From Paraburkholderia hiiakae (GTDB lineage: Bacteria > Pseudomonadota > Gammaproteobacteria > Burkholderiales > Burkholderiaceae), in contig NZ_CAJHCQ010000004.1 in assembly GCF_904848665.1 (NCBI RefSeq), positions 310,001 to 374,000 on the forward strand: 64,000 nt of DNA, written 5' to 3'. The notes below the pieces were generated by a model. That model ran no database searches. It was not told where the DNA came from and was given only the letters and a program-made list of their open reading frames with translations. Positions 45,201-52,741 of this stretch are shown here, piece after piece. Each line of letters begins with the position of its first letter. Within the stretch, counting starts at the first letter, position 1. The translations under genes and the position numbers were made by a program.

Positions 45201-45232
45201 ACACGGAAGGAGTGCGTCAGCATGTTGAATGA
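42224..45232 (+). CDS. soxA: sarcosine oxidase, alpha subunit
   Basis: 1002-aa subunit. An N-terminal ferredoxin-like domain (FNGRTYQGFQGDTLASALLAN) is followed by a dinucleotide-binding domain (VLVVGGGPAGLAAAH at about residues 170-184) and, from about residue 600, a GcvT-like aminomethyltransferase domain that binds tetrahydrofolate (GILDASTLGKIDIQGPDAAKLL). With THF it makes 5,10-methylene-THF; without it, formaldehyde. Length matches the family (about 965-1005 aa). It overlaps soxD by 4 bases and soxG by 11. Confidence 0.97.
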   Translation: MSQKNRLGAGGRVNRAIPLNFTFNGRTYQGFQGDTLASALLANDVHFVARSFKYHRPRGIMTADVAEPNAIVQLERGAHTVPNARATEVELYQGLIATSVNAEPSLENDRMAINQKFSRFLPAGFYYKTFMWPRKWWPKYEEKIRDAAGLGKAPEVRDADRYDKCFAHCDVLVVGGGPAGLAAAHTAGASGARVILVDDQRELGGSLLSCKADIDGRPALHWVEKIEAELKQMPDVKILSRSTAFGYQDHNLVTVTQRLTEHLPVSTRQGTRELLWKIRAKRVILATGAHERPIVFGNNDLPGIMMASAVSTYIHRYGVLPGRNAVVFTNNDAGYRCALDLKACGATVTVVDSRTQGNGALQAAARRQGVKVMYNAAINCAHGKERVSSVDVVGYTNGQTGAQQDTLACDLVAVSGGFSPVLHLFAQSGGKAHWSDAKACFMPGKRVQEEVSVGAAVGEFGLARALTQGVDGGIDAVKSLGLPFKRPVVPKAAEVAETPLEALWLVGSRKEAARGPKQFVDFQNDVSAADILLAAREGFESVEHVKRYTAMGFGTDQGKLGNINGMAILASALGKTIPETGTTTFRPNYTPVTFGTFAGRELGDLLDPIRKTCIHEWHVQHGAAFEDVGNWKRPWYYPKSGENLHAAVKRECLAVRNSVGILDASTLGKIDIQGPDAAKLLNWVYTNPWLKLEVGKCRYGLMLDENGMVFDDGVTVRLGPQHYMMTTTTGGAARVLTWLERWLQTEWPDMKVRLASVTDHWATFAVVGPKSRKVLQKVCKDIDFDNAAFPFMSYRNGTVAGVKSRVMRISFSGELAYEVNVPANAGRAVWEALMEAGAEFDITPYGTETMHVLRAEKGYIIVGQDTDGSVTPFDLGMGGLVSQTKDFLGRRSLKRSDTAKENRKQFVGLLTDDAQYVLPEGGQIVAPDVQARPDGTTPMIGHVTSSYYSPILERSIALAVVKGGLNKIGEHVVIPMADGRRVKAQIASPIFYDTEGVRQHVE

Positions 45233-45857
45233 AACGAAGGACCCCCTGCCGGTCGCGGAGCGTGTTGTCGGTGTGCGCCTTGAGTCGCCGCTCGTCGGTG
45301 CGGCGGATCTGATCAAGGCGCAGGAGGGTCGCGCCTCGAAGGCGTTCGCCATGCGCGAGCTGCCGTTCCGTGACCTCGTGAACGTACGCGGCGAATTGAG
45401 TGACCCGGCGTTCGTCGCGGCGTTCGCAGGCGTAGTGGGCTGCGAGCCGCCCGCCGCGCCGAACACCGTCGCGCGCAGCGACCACTACGACGTGCTCTGG
45501 CTCGGGCCCGATGAATGGCTCGTGCGCTCGCTCGCCCCGGTTCAAACAGGCATGCTCGAAGCGAAGCTCACCGCCGTGCTCGGCGACGCCTATGCGGCGG
45601 CCGTGGACATCGGCAGCGGCAACACCGTGGTCGAAATCGAAGGCACGCGAGCGCGGGACGTGCTCTCGCGCGGCTGTCCGCTCGATCTGCATCCGCGCCT
45701 GTTCAAACCGGGGCAATGCGCGCAGAGCGTGTATTTCAAGGCATCGATCGTGCTGATTCCCACCGGTGACGACCACTTCGAAATCGTCGTGCGCCGCAGT
45801 TTCGCCGATTATTTTTGCCGCATCATGGTCGACGCCGCAGCGTCGGTCGCGCCATGA
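45222..45857 (+). CDS. soxG: sarcosine oxidase, gamma subunit
   Basis: 211-aa subunit completing the heterotetramer; it is structurally related to part of GcvT. Conserved blocks are RELPFRDLVNVRGELSDPAF, WLGPDEWLVRS and the DIGSGNTVVEIEGTRARDVLSRGCPLDL region. AAGGAG precedes the ATG, which lies inside the 3' end of soxA. Its stop overlaps the start of the FolB-like gene (ATGA), linking that gene to the operon. Confidence 0.95.
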   Translation: MLNETKDPLPVAERVVGVRLESPLVGAADLIKAQEGRASKAFAMRELPFRDLVNVRGELSDPAFVAAFAGVVGCEPPAAPNTVARSDHYDVLWLGPDEWLVRSLAPVQTGMLEAKLTAVLGDAYAAAVDIGSGNTVVEIEGTRARDVLSRGCPLDLHPRLFKPGQCAQSVYFKASIVLIPTGDDHFEIVVRRSFADYFCRIMVDAAASVAP

Positions 45858-46351
45858 AGGTCGTCGATGCGGCGTTCGAACCGGCGCTGGGTGCGGTGGG
45901 TGCGATGGGTGCGCTCCGGCCGCATGACGAGCCACGCGGGCGCGGCTGGAGCGTGTTCGTCGAAGCGTTGAGCGTGCCGGCGCGCGTCGGCATTTATCCG
46001 CACGAGCACGGCGCGCCGCAGCCACTCGTGATCGACGCGCAGCTTGGCTATCGCTGTATGCCGCGAGAAAAGAGCGCAGCGGGTGAAGCGGGCGACTGGA
46101 TCGACTACGACGGCTATTGCACACGTCTGGCCGACTTTCTCGGGCGCAAGCCGCACACACGGCTGCTCGAAACGCTGGTGGCGGACATTGCGGCGTTTTC
46201 GTTTCGCGAATGGCCCGCGCTGGAAACGCTCAGGCTCGCGGTGCACAAGCCGAAGATCCGGCCCGGCACGCGGCGCGTGGGCGTGGCGCTCGACTGGACC
46301 CGCGCCGACTATCGCCAATGGATTCGCGCTGACGGGGGCGGGCAGGCGTAG
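45854..46351 (+). CDS. dihydroneopterin aldolase-like (FolB family) protein
   Basis: 165-aa protein of the FolB/FolX tunnelling fold. After an N-terminal extension of about 30 residues the core runs FVEALSVPARVGIYPHEHG through VHKPKIRPGTRRVGV. Catalytic positions of dihydroneopterin aldolase look conserved: Glu in PHEHG, Tyr in DYDGY, Glu in LLETLVADIAAF and Lys in HKPKI. In this cluster it may supply or repair folate for SoxA, GlyA and the demethylation steps, an inference from its ATGA overlap with soxG. The housekeeping folB is probably elsewhere. Confidence 0.87.
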   Translation: MKVVDAAFEPALGAVGAMGALRPHDEPRGRGWSVFVEALSVPARVGIYPHEHGAPQPLVIDAQLGYRCMPREKSAAGEAGDWIDYDGYCTRLADFLGRKPHTRLLETLVADIAAFSFREWPALETLRLAVHKPKIRPGTRRVGVALDWTRADYRQWIRADGGGQA

Positions 46352-46527
46352 CGGGCGCGACGCGTAGCCCGATGTCGGCGCCAAGCAAAGGCGCGTCGTT
46401 TTTTGCACATCGTCGTATGCGGCGGGCAGGCTACGCTCGAAGCATCGTTACCTCACGCGAGAGCCCGCGCGAGGCAACGCCAACTAGTGAGCAGCGTTGC
46501 GAGCTGCATCGAACAGGAGACAGCGAG

Positions 46528-47724
46528 ATGAGCGGTAATCGAGGCGTCGTGTATCAAGGGCCGGGCAAGGTCGAGGTGCAGAACATCGCGTATCCGAAGA
46601 TGGTCGATCCGAGCGGGCGCTCGATCGGCCATGGCGTCATTCTCAAAGTGGTCAGCACGAACATCTGCGGCTCGGACCAGCATATGGTGCGCGGACGGAC
46701 GACGGCGCCCGTCGGTCTCGTGCTGGGCCACGAAATCACTGGCGAAGTGGTGGAAGTGGGCAACGACGTCGAAACGCTGAAACTCGGCGACCTCGTTTCG
46801 GTGCCGTTCAATGTGGCCTGCGGGCGCTGCGCGATGTGCCGCGAGCAGCACACGGGCGTTTGCCTGAACGTGAATCCCGCGCGCGCGGGCGGGGCTTATG
46901 GCTACGTCGACATGGGCGGTTGGATCGGCGGCCAGGCTGAATATGTGCTCGTGCCGTATGCCGATTTCAACCTGCTGAAGTTCCCGGACCGCGATCAAGC
47001 CATGTCGAAGATCCGCGACCTCACGTGCCTCTCCGATATTCTGCCCACGGGCTATCACGGCGCGGTGACCGCGGGCGTGAAACCGGGCTCGACCGTTTAT
47101 ATCGCGGGCGCGGGGCCGGTCGGGATGGCGGCGGCGGCTTCGGCGCGCCTGCTCGGCGCGGCGTGCACGATCGTCGGCGACATCAATGCGGAGCGTCTCG
47201 CTCATGCGAAGGCGATGGGCTTCGAAGTCGTGGATCTTTCGAAGGACGCGACGCTCGGCGAGCAGATCGAACAGATTCTTGGCAAGCCGGAAATCGATTG
47301 CGCTGTGGATTGCGTGGGCTTCGAAGCGCACGGGCATGGCGCTTCCGGTCACTCGGAGGAAGCGCCGGCTACAGTGCTCAATTCGCTGATGGAAATTACG
47401 CGGCCCGCGGGCATGATCGGCATTCCAGGCCTTTACGTGACCGACGATCCGGGCGCGCGTGACGTGGCCGCGCAGCATGGCAGTCTGAGCATTCGCTTCG
47501 GGCTTGGCTGGGCCAAGTCGCATACGTTCCATACCGGGCAAACGCCCGTGCTCAAGTACAACCGCAATCTCATGCAGGCTATTTTGTTTGACCGGTTGCC
47601 GATTGCGAAGATCGTTAATGTGTCGGTGATTTCTCTCGATGAGGCGCCTGAGGGCTATAAGAAGTTCGATGGGGGCGCGCCCCGTAAGTTTGTGATTGAT
47701 CCGCATGGGTTGCTTGCGGCTTAG
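46528..47724 (+). CDS. fdhA: glutathione-independent formaldehyde dehydrogenase
   Basis: 398-aa zinc-dependent medium-chain dehydrogenase that oxidises formaldehyde to formate with tightly bound NAD, as in Pseudomonas putida FDH (398 aa). The catalytic zinc region is STNICGSDQHM, the structural zinc site is CGRCAMCREQHTGVC and the nucleotide motif is AGAGPVGMAAAASA. The start is the ATG at 46528, in agreement with the family N-terminus SGNRGVVYQGPGKVEVQN. It detoxifies formaldehyde released by betaine, dimethylglycine and sarcosine demethylation. There is a 176-base gap after the FolB-like gene. Confidence 0.97.
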   Translation: MSGNRGVVYQGPGKVEVQNIAYPKMVDPSGRSIGHGVILKVVSTNICGSDQHMVRGRTTAPVGLVLGHEITGEVVEVGNDVETLKLGDLVSVPFNVACGRCAMCREQHTGVCLNVNPARAGGAYGYVDMGGWIGGQAEYVLVPYADFNLLKFPDRDQAMSKIRDLTCLSDILPTGYHGAVTAGVKPGSTVYIAGAGPVGMAAAASARLLGAACTIVGDINAERLAHAKAMGFEVVDLSKDATLGEQIEQILGKPEIDCAVDCVGFEAHGHGASGHSEEAPATVLNSLMEITRPAGMIGIPGLYVTDDPGARDVAAQHGSLSIRFGLGWAKSHTFHTGQTPVLKYNRNLMQAILFDRLPIAKIVNVSVISLDEAPEGYKKFDGGAPRKFVIDPHGLLAA

Positions 47725-47804
47725 GTTTGTTTTGGCTGCTTGCCGCTTTGGGGCTTGCTTGTATTCGCGGCGGTCTGCGAGCGTTGCCCCTGTGCGGGGC
47801 GGCA

Positions 47805-47838
47805 CCTACTTTTCTTTGCAGCGGCAAAGAAAAGTAGG
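47805..47838. terminator. perfect 15-bp hairpin in the left repeat arm
   Basis: CCTACTTTTCTTTGC (47805-47819) pairs perfectly with GCAAAGAAAAGTAGG (47824-47838) around an AGCG loop, 81 bases after the fdhA stop. It could end fdhA transcription, though no T-tract follows. Confidence 0.5.
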
Positions 47839-48207
47839 CAAAAGAAAGCCGCTCACACCGCCAGTGCCTGCCACGGTTCACCTCTGGCCGTTACTGCCAG
47901 TGGCTCCGGAGCGTCTGTCGCCACTCGCCCCCAACCGGAGTGACAAGGCGCTCATCCTTCCGGCGGCGCTACGCGCGCCGAAGGGCATAACCCAAAACCG
48001 TTGGGGCGCGTGAGTTCTCGCCGGTATTCACCCATCCCATTGGTTTCCCTTGCAGACCCGACCGCTGCGCGCGTAGCGAGCAGCGGGATGGATGAGCCCT
48101 TTGTCACTAAGTTTGGTGGTGCGAGGTGACAGACGCTCCGGAGCCGCTACCTGTGGTGGCGCGAGGTGAACCGTGGCAGGCATTGGCGGTGTGAGCGGCT
48201 TTCTTTG

Positions 48208-48239
48208 CCTACTTTCTTTGCCGCGGCAAAGAAAGTAGG
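48208..48239. terminator. perfect 15-bp hairpin in the right repeat arm
   Basis: CCTACTTTCTTTGCC (48208-48222) pairs perfectly with GGCAAAGAAAGTAGG (48225-48239). It is 50-80 bases past the gbdR stop on the minus strand and may terminate that transcript. Confidence 0.5.
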
Positions 48240-48288
48240 TGCCGCCCCGCACAGGGGCAACGCTCGCATACCGACGCGAAAACAAGTT

Positions 48289-49305
48289 TCAAACGTGCAC
48301 TGGTGCAGCCGAAAGAGCAGGCGCATCCACACCAGAAAGCGGCGCGATCCGCTTCCGCCGCTCACCGGTAGGCGCACTACCAAACGCATCGCGATAGCTC
48401 TTGCTGAAGTGACAAGCCGACTGAAACCCACATGCCATCGTAATCTGCATGATCGACATATCGGTTTGCAACAGCAACTCGCGCGCACGACGCAGACGCA
48501 GCGTCAAATAGTAATGCGTCGGCGTCATGCCAAGATGCTCATGAAAGAGCCGCTGCAACTGCCGCTGCGACATATTCGCAAGACGCGCAAGCTCTTCGCG
48601 AGAAAGCGGCTCCTCGATATTGTTCTCCATGAGCGAGATGACTTCGAAGAGCGATTTGTTCGCTGAACCGAGCCGCGCAACGAGCGGCATACGCTGCTGG
48701 GCAGAGGTATCGCGCACATGCTCGACCACGAACTGCTCGGCGATCTGCGTTACGCGTGCGGTGCCCACGCGCGCCGTGATGAGGTGCAGCATCATGTCGA
48801 GCGGCGCGACGCCACCCGTGCAGGTCACACGGTCGCGGTCGATCACGAACAGCTCCTTGAGAAAGCGCGTGGACGGAAACTCTTCCTTCAGCGCCGACAT
48901 GTTCTCCCAGTGGATCGCGCAGGCATACCCGGCCAGCAGACCGGACTTCGCGAGCGCATAGGTCCCCGTGCAAAGACTGCCCAGCGCGACACCCATGCGC
49001 GCAAAGCGGCGCAAGGCAGCGAGATGAGCGGGCGTGGTGGCGCGCTGCACGTCGATGCCGCCGCAAACGAACACGATATCGGGCTGCCCCACACATTCGG
49101 CCGGGCCAGTGTCGATGGAAAGTCCGTTGCTCGACGTGACTGGACCGCCCTCCGGGCTGATGATCGACCACCTGTAAAGCGGCTGGCCGCTCAGGTAGTT
49201 AGCCATACGAAGGACTTCGATGGCGTTCGTGAACGCGATCATCGTGAAGTCGGGCAGCGGCATGAACGCGAAGTGCGCTAACGACGCTGTGCGATCCGGC
49301 AGCAT
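48289..49305 (-). CDS. gbdR: GbdR-like AraC/GlxA-type activator of glycine betaine catabolism
   Basis: 338-aa regulator: an N-terminal DJ-1/PfpI-like ligand domain (about residues 10-190, with the Cys elbow GSLCTGTYALAKSG) and a C-terminal AraC DNA-binding domain with two helix-turn-helix units (LSREELARLANMSQRQLQRLF and ITMACGFQSACHFSKSYRDAFG). In Pseudomonas, GbdR senses glycine betaine and dimethylglycine and activates gbcAB, dgcAB, sox and glyA genes. Its position divergent from glyA and within this cluster supports that role. The ATG at 49305 has AAGGA about 10 bases upstream; longer starts read through non-coding sequence. Confidence 0.9.
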   Translation of the reverse strand: MLPDRTASLAHFAFMPLPDFTMIAFTNAIEVLRMANYLSGQPLYRWSIISPEGGPVTSSNGLSIDTGPAECVGQPDIVFVCGGIDVQRATTPAHLAALRRFARMGVALGSLCTGTYALAKSGLLAGYACAIHWENMSALKEEFPSTRFLKELFVIDRDRVTCTGGVAPLDMMLHLITARVGTARVTQIAEQFVVEHVRDTSAQQRMPLVARLGSANKSLFEVISLMENNIEEPLSREELARLANMSQRQLQRLFHEHLGMTPTHYYLTLRLRRARELLLQTDMSIMQITMACGFQSACHFSKSYRDAFGSAPTGERRKRIAPLSGVDAPALSAAPVHV

Positions 49306-49746
49306 GGGGGACGATTCCTTGTGATCGGTAGCCTGATGCCCAGTGGAGGCCCGGTGAGGCCGGGGGGCGGCTACGCTACCGCAATTTTCGAATTTGGCGG
49401 GTCCAGTGTGCCATGCGGCAAAACCCTGAGTCATCTGGACAAAAAAGCCAAACACGGGAAAAAGGACGAGGGTGCGGGAATGGTGCACTGCGATGCACGA
49501 TAAATGATTCGGATTGGGAAACATGGGGCACGGCGCACCGTGAACGGGCGCAGCCGGGGCCACTTGTGAAAAATGGACGCGGATGGCGGAAAAGGAAAAG
49601 AACGCGTCTGAATTTCGACGTTGAGCGCCCATTCGAACGACAAGAATAGAACCGTCGGTCCCCAGCCGGTTCAACCACCGTAAAGCCAGCCGCGACGGGG
49701 CCTCTAGCATTGCAGGAAGTCCTTCATTCATCGTCACGGAAGCCCT
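49306..49746. other. divergent promoter region between gbdR and glyA
   Basis: About 440 bases without a supported gene. It should hold the GbdR-controlled promoters. A GCGGCAAAACCC stretch at about 49415-49430 resembles the AAAACC repeats upstream of sdaA. I checked for a glycine riboswitch ahead of glyA and saw no recognisable one. Confidence 0.5.
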
Positions 49747-51030
49747 ATGTCGAACACTCAACCTTTCTTTTCGCAAACGCTGGCGCAGCGCGATCCGGCG
49801 GTTCGCGGCAGCATCCTGAAAGAACTCGAGCGCCAGCAGTCGCAGGTCGAAATGATCGCGTCGGAAAACATCGTGTCGCGCGCCGTGCTCGAGGCGCAAG
49901 GTTCGGTGCTGACCAACAAGTACGCGGAAGGCTATCCGGGAAAGCGTTACTACGGCGGTTGCGAATTCGCCGACGAGGTGGAAGCGCTCGCCATCAACCG
50001 TATCAAGCAGCTTTTCAATGCCGGCTTCGCCAACGTGCAGCCGCATTCGGGCGCGCAGGCCAACGGCTCGGTCATGCTCGCGCTCGCCAAGCCTGGCGAC
50101 ACCGTGCTCGGCATGTCGCTCGACGCGGGCGGCCACCTCACGCACGGCGCCAAGCCGGCGCTCTCCGGCAAGTGGTTCAACGCCGTGCAGTACGGCGTGA
50201 ATCGCGAAACCATGCTGATTGACTACGACCAGGTCGAAGAACTCGCGCAGCAGCACAAGCCGAGCCTCATCATCGCGGGCTTTTCCGCCTATCCGCGCGC
50301 GCTCGACTTCGCGCGCTTTCGCGCGATCGCCGACGCGGTCGGCGCAAAGCTCATGGTGGACATGGCGCATATCGCGGGCATCATCGCGGCGGGGCGGCAC
50401 CAGAATCCCGTCGAGCATGCGCACGTCGTGACCTCCACCACGCACAAGACGTTGCGCGGCCCGCGCGGCGGCTTCGTGCTGACCAACGACGAGGAGATCG
50501 CAAAGAAGATCAACTCGGCCGTCTTCCCTGGCCTGCAAGGCGGCCCGCTCATGCACGTGATTGCCGGCAAGGCCGTGGCGTTCGGCGAAGCGCTCGACGC
50601 GCGCTTCAAGACCTATATCGACAGTGTGCTCGCCAATGCGAAGGCGCTGGGTGAGGTGCTGAAGGCGGGCGGCGTGGACCTCGTGACGGGCGGCACGGAC
50701 AACCACCTGCTGCTCGTCGATCTGCGGCCCAAGGGCCTCAAGGGCAATCAGGTCGAGCAGGCGCTGGAGCGCGCCGGCATCACTTGCAACAAGAACGGCA
50801 TTCCGTTCGACGCCGAAAAGCCCACGGTCACCTCCGGCATTCGCCTGGGCACTCCCGCGGGCACGACGCGCGGCTTTGGCGTGGAGGAATTCCGCGAGAT
50901 CGGCCGCCTGATTCTCGACGTGTTCGACGCGCTGCGCACGCACCCCGAAGGCGACGCCGCCACCGAGCAGCGCGTGCGCCGCGAGATCTTCGCGCTGTGC
51001 GAGCGGTTCCCGATCTATACGCAAGCCTGA
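49747..51030 (+). CDS. glyA: serine hydroxymethyltransferase of the betaine cluster
   Basis: 427-aa PLP enzyme that converts glycine and 5,10-methylene-THF to serine. The PLP lysine lies in [15 protein letters not shown] (about residue 234), and the opening [21 protein letters not shown] and [15 protein letters not shown] blocks are typical. It corresponds to the catabolic GlyA1 of Pseudomonas betaine clusters; a housekeeping glyA is likely elsewhere. It collects the one-carbon units and glycine from SoxBDAG and passes serine to SdaA. It is divergent from gbdR and is followed 50 bases on by the dipeptidase gene. Confidence 0.96.
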   Translation: MSNTQPFFSQTLAQRDPAVRGSILKELERQQSQVEMIASENIVSRAVLEAQGSVLTNKYAEGYPGKRYYGGCEFADEVEALAINRIKQLFNAGFANVQPHSGAQANGSVMLALAKPGDTVLGMSLDAGGHLTHGAKPALSGKWFNAVQYGVNRETMLIDYDQVEELAQQHKPSLIIAGFSAYPRALDFARFRAIADAVGAKLMVDMAHIAGIIAAGRHQNPVEHAHVVTSTTHKTLRGPRGGFVLTNDEEIAKKINSAVFPGLQGGPLMHVIAGKAVAFGEALDARFKTYIDSVLANAKALGEVLKAGGVDLVTGGTDNHLLLVDLRPKGLKGNQVEQALERAGITCNKNGIPFDAEKPTVTSGIRLGTPAGTTRGFGVEEFREIGRLILDVFDALRTHPEGDAATEQRVRREIFALCERFPIYTQA

Positions 51031-51080
51031 TTCTTCACACCACCGCCTTTCAATTACATTCGCGAGTTCCGGAGCGGCTA

Positions 51081-52052
51081 ATGAGCACTCTGCACGACAA
51101 CAGCATCATCATCGACGGCCTGAATATTTCGAAGTTCGAGCGTTCGGTGTTCGAAGACATGCGCAAGGGCGGCGTCACTGCCGTCAACTGCACGGTTTCT
51201 GTGTGGGAGGACTTCCAGAAGACCGTGGACAACATTGCGCAAATGAAGCAGCAGATTCGCGAGTACAGCGAGATCCTCACGCTCGTACGTACGACCGACG
51301 ACATCCTGCGCGCGAAAAAAGAGAACAAGACGGGCATTATCTTCGGCTTCCAGAACGCCTATGCCTTCGAGGACAACCTCGGCTATATCGAGGTGTTCAA
51401 GGAACTCGGCGTGAATGTCGTGCAGCTTTGCTACAACACGCAGAACCTCGTGGGTACGGGCTGCTATGAGCCGGACGGCGGGCTATCCGGCTATGGCCGC
51501 GAAGTGATTCAGGAAATGAATCGCGTGGGCATCCTGGTCGATCTTTCGCACGTCGGCGGAAAGACTTCGTCGGATGCGATTGCCTGCTCGAAGAAGCCGG
51601 TGACGTATTCGCACTGCTGTCCGTCGGGTCTCAAGGAGCATCCGCGCAACAAGACCGATGAGCAATTGAAGGAAATCGCCGATGCGAACGGCTTCGTGGG
51701 CGTGACGATGTTCGCGCCGTTCCTCAAGAAAGGCGCGGATTCGACCGTCGAGGATTATCTCGAAGCGATCGAATACGTAGTCGATCTGATCGGCGAAGAC
51801 CGCGTAGGCATCGGCACGGACTTCACGCAGGGCTACAGCACTGAGTTCTTCGACTGGATCACGCACGACAAGGGTCGTTATCGCCGCCTCACGAATTTCG
51901 GCAAGGTGGTGAATCCGGAAGGCATCCGCACGATCGGCGAATTCCCGAATCTCACCGCCGCCATGCAAAAAGCAGGCTGGAGCGAGACGCGCATCAAGAA
52001 GGTGATGGGCGAGAACTGGATGCGCGTGTTCGGCGAAGTCTGGGGCGGTTGA
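51081..52052 (+). CDS. membrane dipeptidase (peptidase M19) family protein
   Basis: 323-aa renal-dipeptidase-like amidohydrolase. The conserved metal and structural blocks include DGLNISKFE, the Asp/His region VGILVDLSHVGGKTSSDA, YSHCCPSGLKEHPRN and GIGTDFTQGY. The start at 51081 follows GGAG. Homologues sit at the same place in Pseudomonas betaine clusters (PA5396 type). The substrate is not established; proline-betaine-like or dipeptide substrates have been considered for the family, and I cannot choose. It lacks a signal peptide, so it is cytosolic. Confidence 0.88.
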   Translation: MSTLHDNSIIIDGLNISKFERSVFEDMRKGGVTAVNCTVSVWEDFQKTVDNIAQMKQQIREYSEILTLVRTTDDILRAKKENKTGIIFGFQNAYAFEDNLGYIEVFKELGVNVVQLCYNTQNLVGTGCYEPDGGLSGYGREVIQEMNRVGILVDLSHVGGKTSSDAIACSKKPVTYSHCCPSGLKEHPRNKTDEQLKEIADANGFVGVTMFAPFLKKGADSTVEDYLEAIEYVVDLIGEDRVGIGTDFTQGYSTEFFDWITHDKGRYRRLTNFGKVVNPEGIRTIGEFPNLTAAMQKAGWSETRIKKVMGENWMRVFGEVWGG

Positions 52053-52145
52053 TCGCCAGGCCTGACCGGTTATTACGGAACAGCCACTGTAACTAATTAG
52101 AAACCCTAAATAAACTCGCTCACTGATTCACTGGAACCCCACGAA

Positions 52146-52679
52146 ATGCAACCGCAACTGCCGATCGATGTCGATCCCGCCACCGGCGTCTGGACCACGG
52201 ACGCGCTGCCGATGCTGTACGTGCCGCGTCACTTCTTCACCAACAATCACACCGCCGTGGAAGAGGCGCTGGGTCGTGACGTGTACGCCGAGATTCTCTA
52301 CAAGGCCGGCTACAAGTCGGCGTACCACTGGTGCGCGAAGGAAGCCGAAAAGCATGGCATTGCTGGCATGGCCGTGTTCGAACACTACCTGAAGCGTCTT
52401 TCGCAGCGCGGCTGGGGCCTCTTCACGATACGCGAAGCCGATCCGGCCACGGCGCGCGCGAAGATCGAATTGCGCCATTCGTCTTTCGTGCTCGCGCAAC
52501 CGGGCAAGGAAGGCAAACTCTGCTACATGTTCGCGGGCTGGTTCGCGGGCGCGATGGACTGGGTGAATGACACCACGGAAGGCGGCAAGAACGCCCCGCG
52601 CGCGCGATCGACGGAAGTGCAATGCGCCGCCGAAGGCCACCCGCACTGCGTATTCGAAGTCTCGCCAATCGCCGCCTGA
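52146..52679 (+). CDS. DUF5943 protein, conserved in betaine clusters
   Basis: 177-aa protein of unknown function, placed as in Pseudomonas between the dipeptidase and dgcA. The sequence VPRHFFTNNHTAVEEALG, the Tyr-rich KAGYKSAYHWC segment and a C-terminal CAAEGHPHCVFEVSP block give a V4R/heme-NO-like ligand-binding look, with Cys and His positions that could bind a metal or a small molecule. There is no signal peptide. The gap to the dipeptidase is 93 bases, to dgcA 62. A sensor, chaperone or assembly role for DgcAB is possible, but nothing in the sequence decides it. Confidence 0.82.
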   Translation: MQPQLPIDVDPATGVWTTDALPMLYVPRHFFTNNHTAVEEALGRDVYAEILYKAGYKSAYHWCAKEAEKHGIAGMAVFEHYLKRLSQRGWGLFTIREADPATARAKIELRHSSFVLAQPGKEGKLCYMFAGWFAGAMDWVNDTTEGGKNAPRARSTEVQCAAEGHPHCVFEVSPIAA

Positions 52680-52741
52680 ACGGCCGCGCGCCCCGTAACA
52701 CAGGACATACCGAAAGACACGAACGCCAGAGGTCGTCTGCG

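Larger units (their letters stand above)
47758..48286. repeat. large inverted repeat with arms of about 220 bp
   Basis: The left arm (about 47758-47980) and the right arm (about 48062-48286) are imperfect reverse complements. Shared blocks include GAGCGTTGCCCCTGTGCGGG, GCCGCTCACACCGCCA, TGCCTGCCACGGTTCACCTC and GGCTCCGGAGCGTCTGTC. The unit has no open frame with transposase features, so it looks like a non-coding intergenic repeat that inserted twice or was duplicated in inverted orientation. Confidence 0.85.
47725..48288. other. gene-free region occupied by a large inverted repeat
   Basis: About 560 bases between fdhA and the convergent gbdR. It is filled by two inverted copies of a repeat unit (47758-47980 and 48062-48286). 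No frame here looks coding. Confidence 0.8.

Noticed and set aside
48028..48488. Several short frames in the inverted repeat next to gbdR
   Set aside because: Both arms of the repeat give similar frames, their translations are low-complexity, and no ribosome sites are present. They follow from the repeat.
49306..49746. Glycine riboswitch ahead of glyA
   Set aside because: I looked for the paired conserved glycine-aptamer cores and saw none. Control is more likely by GbdR.
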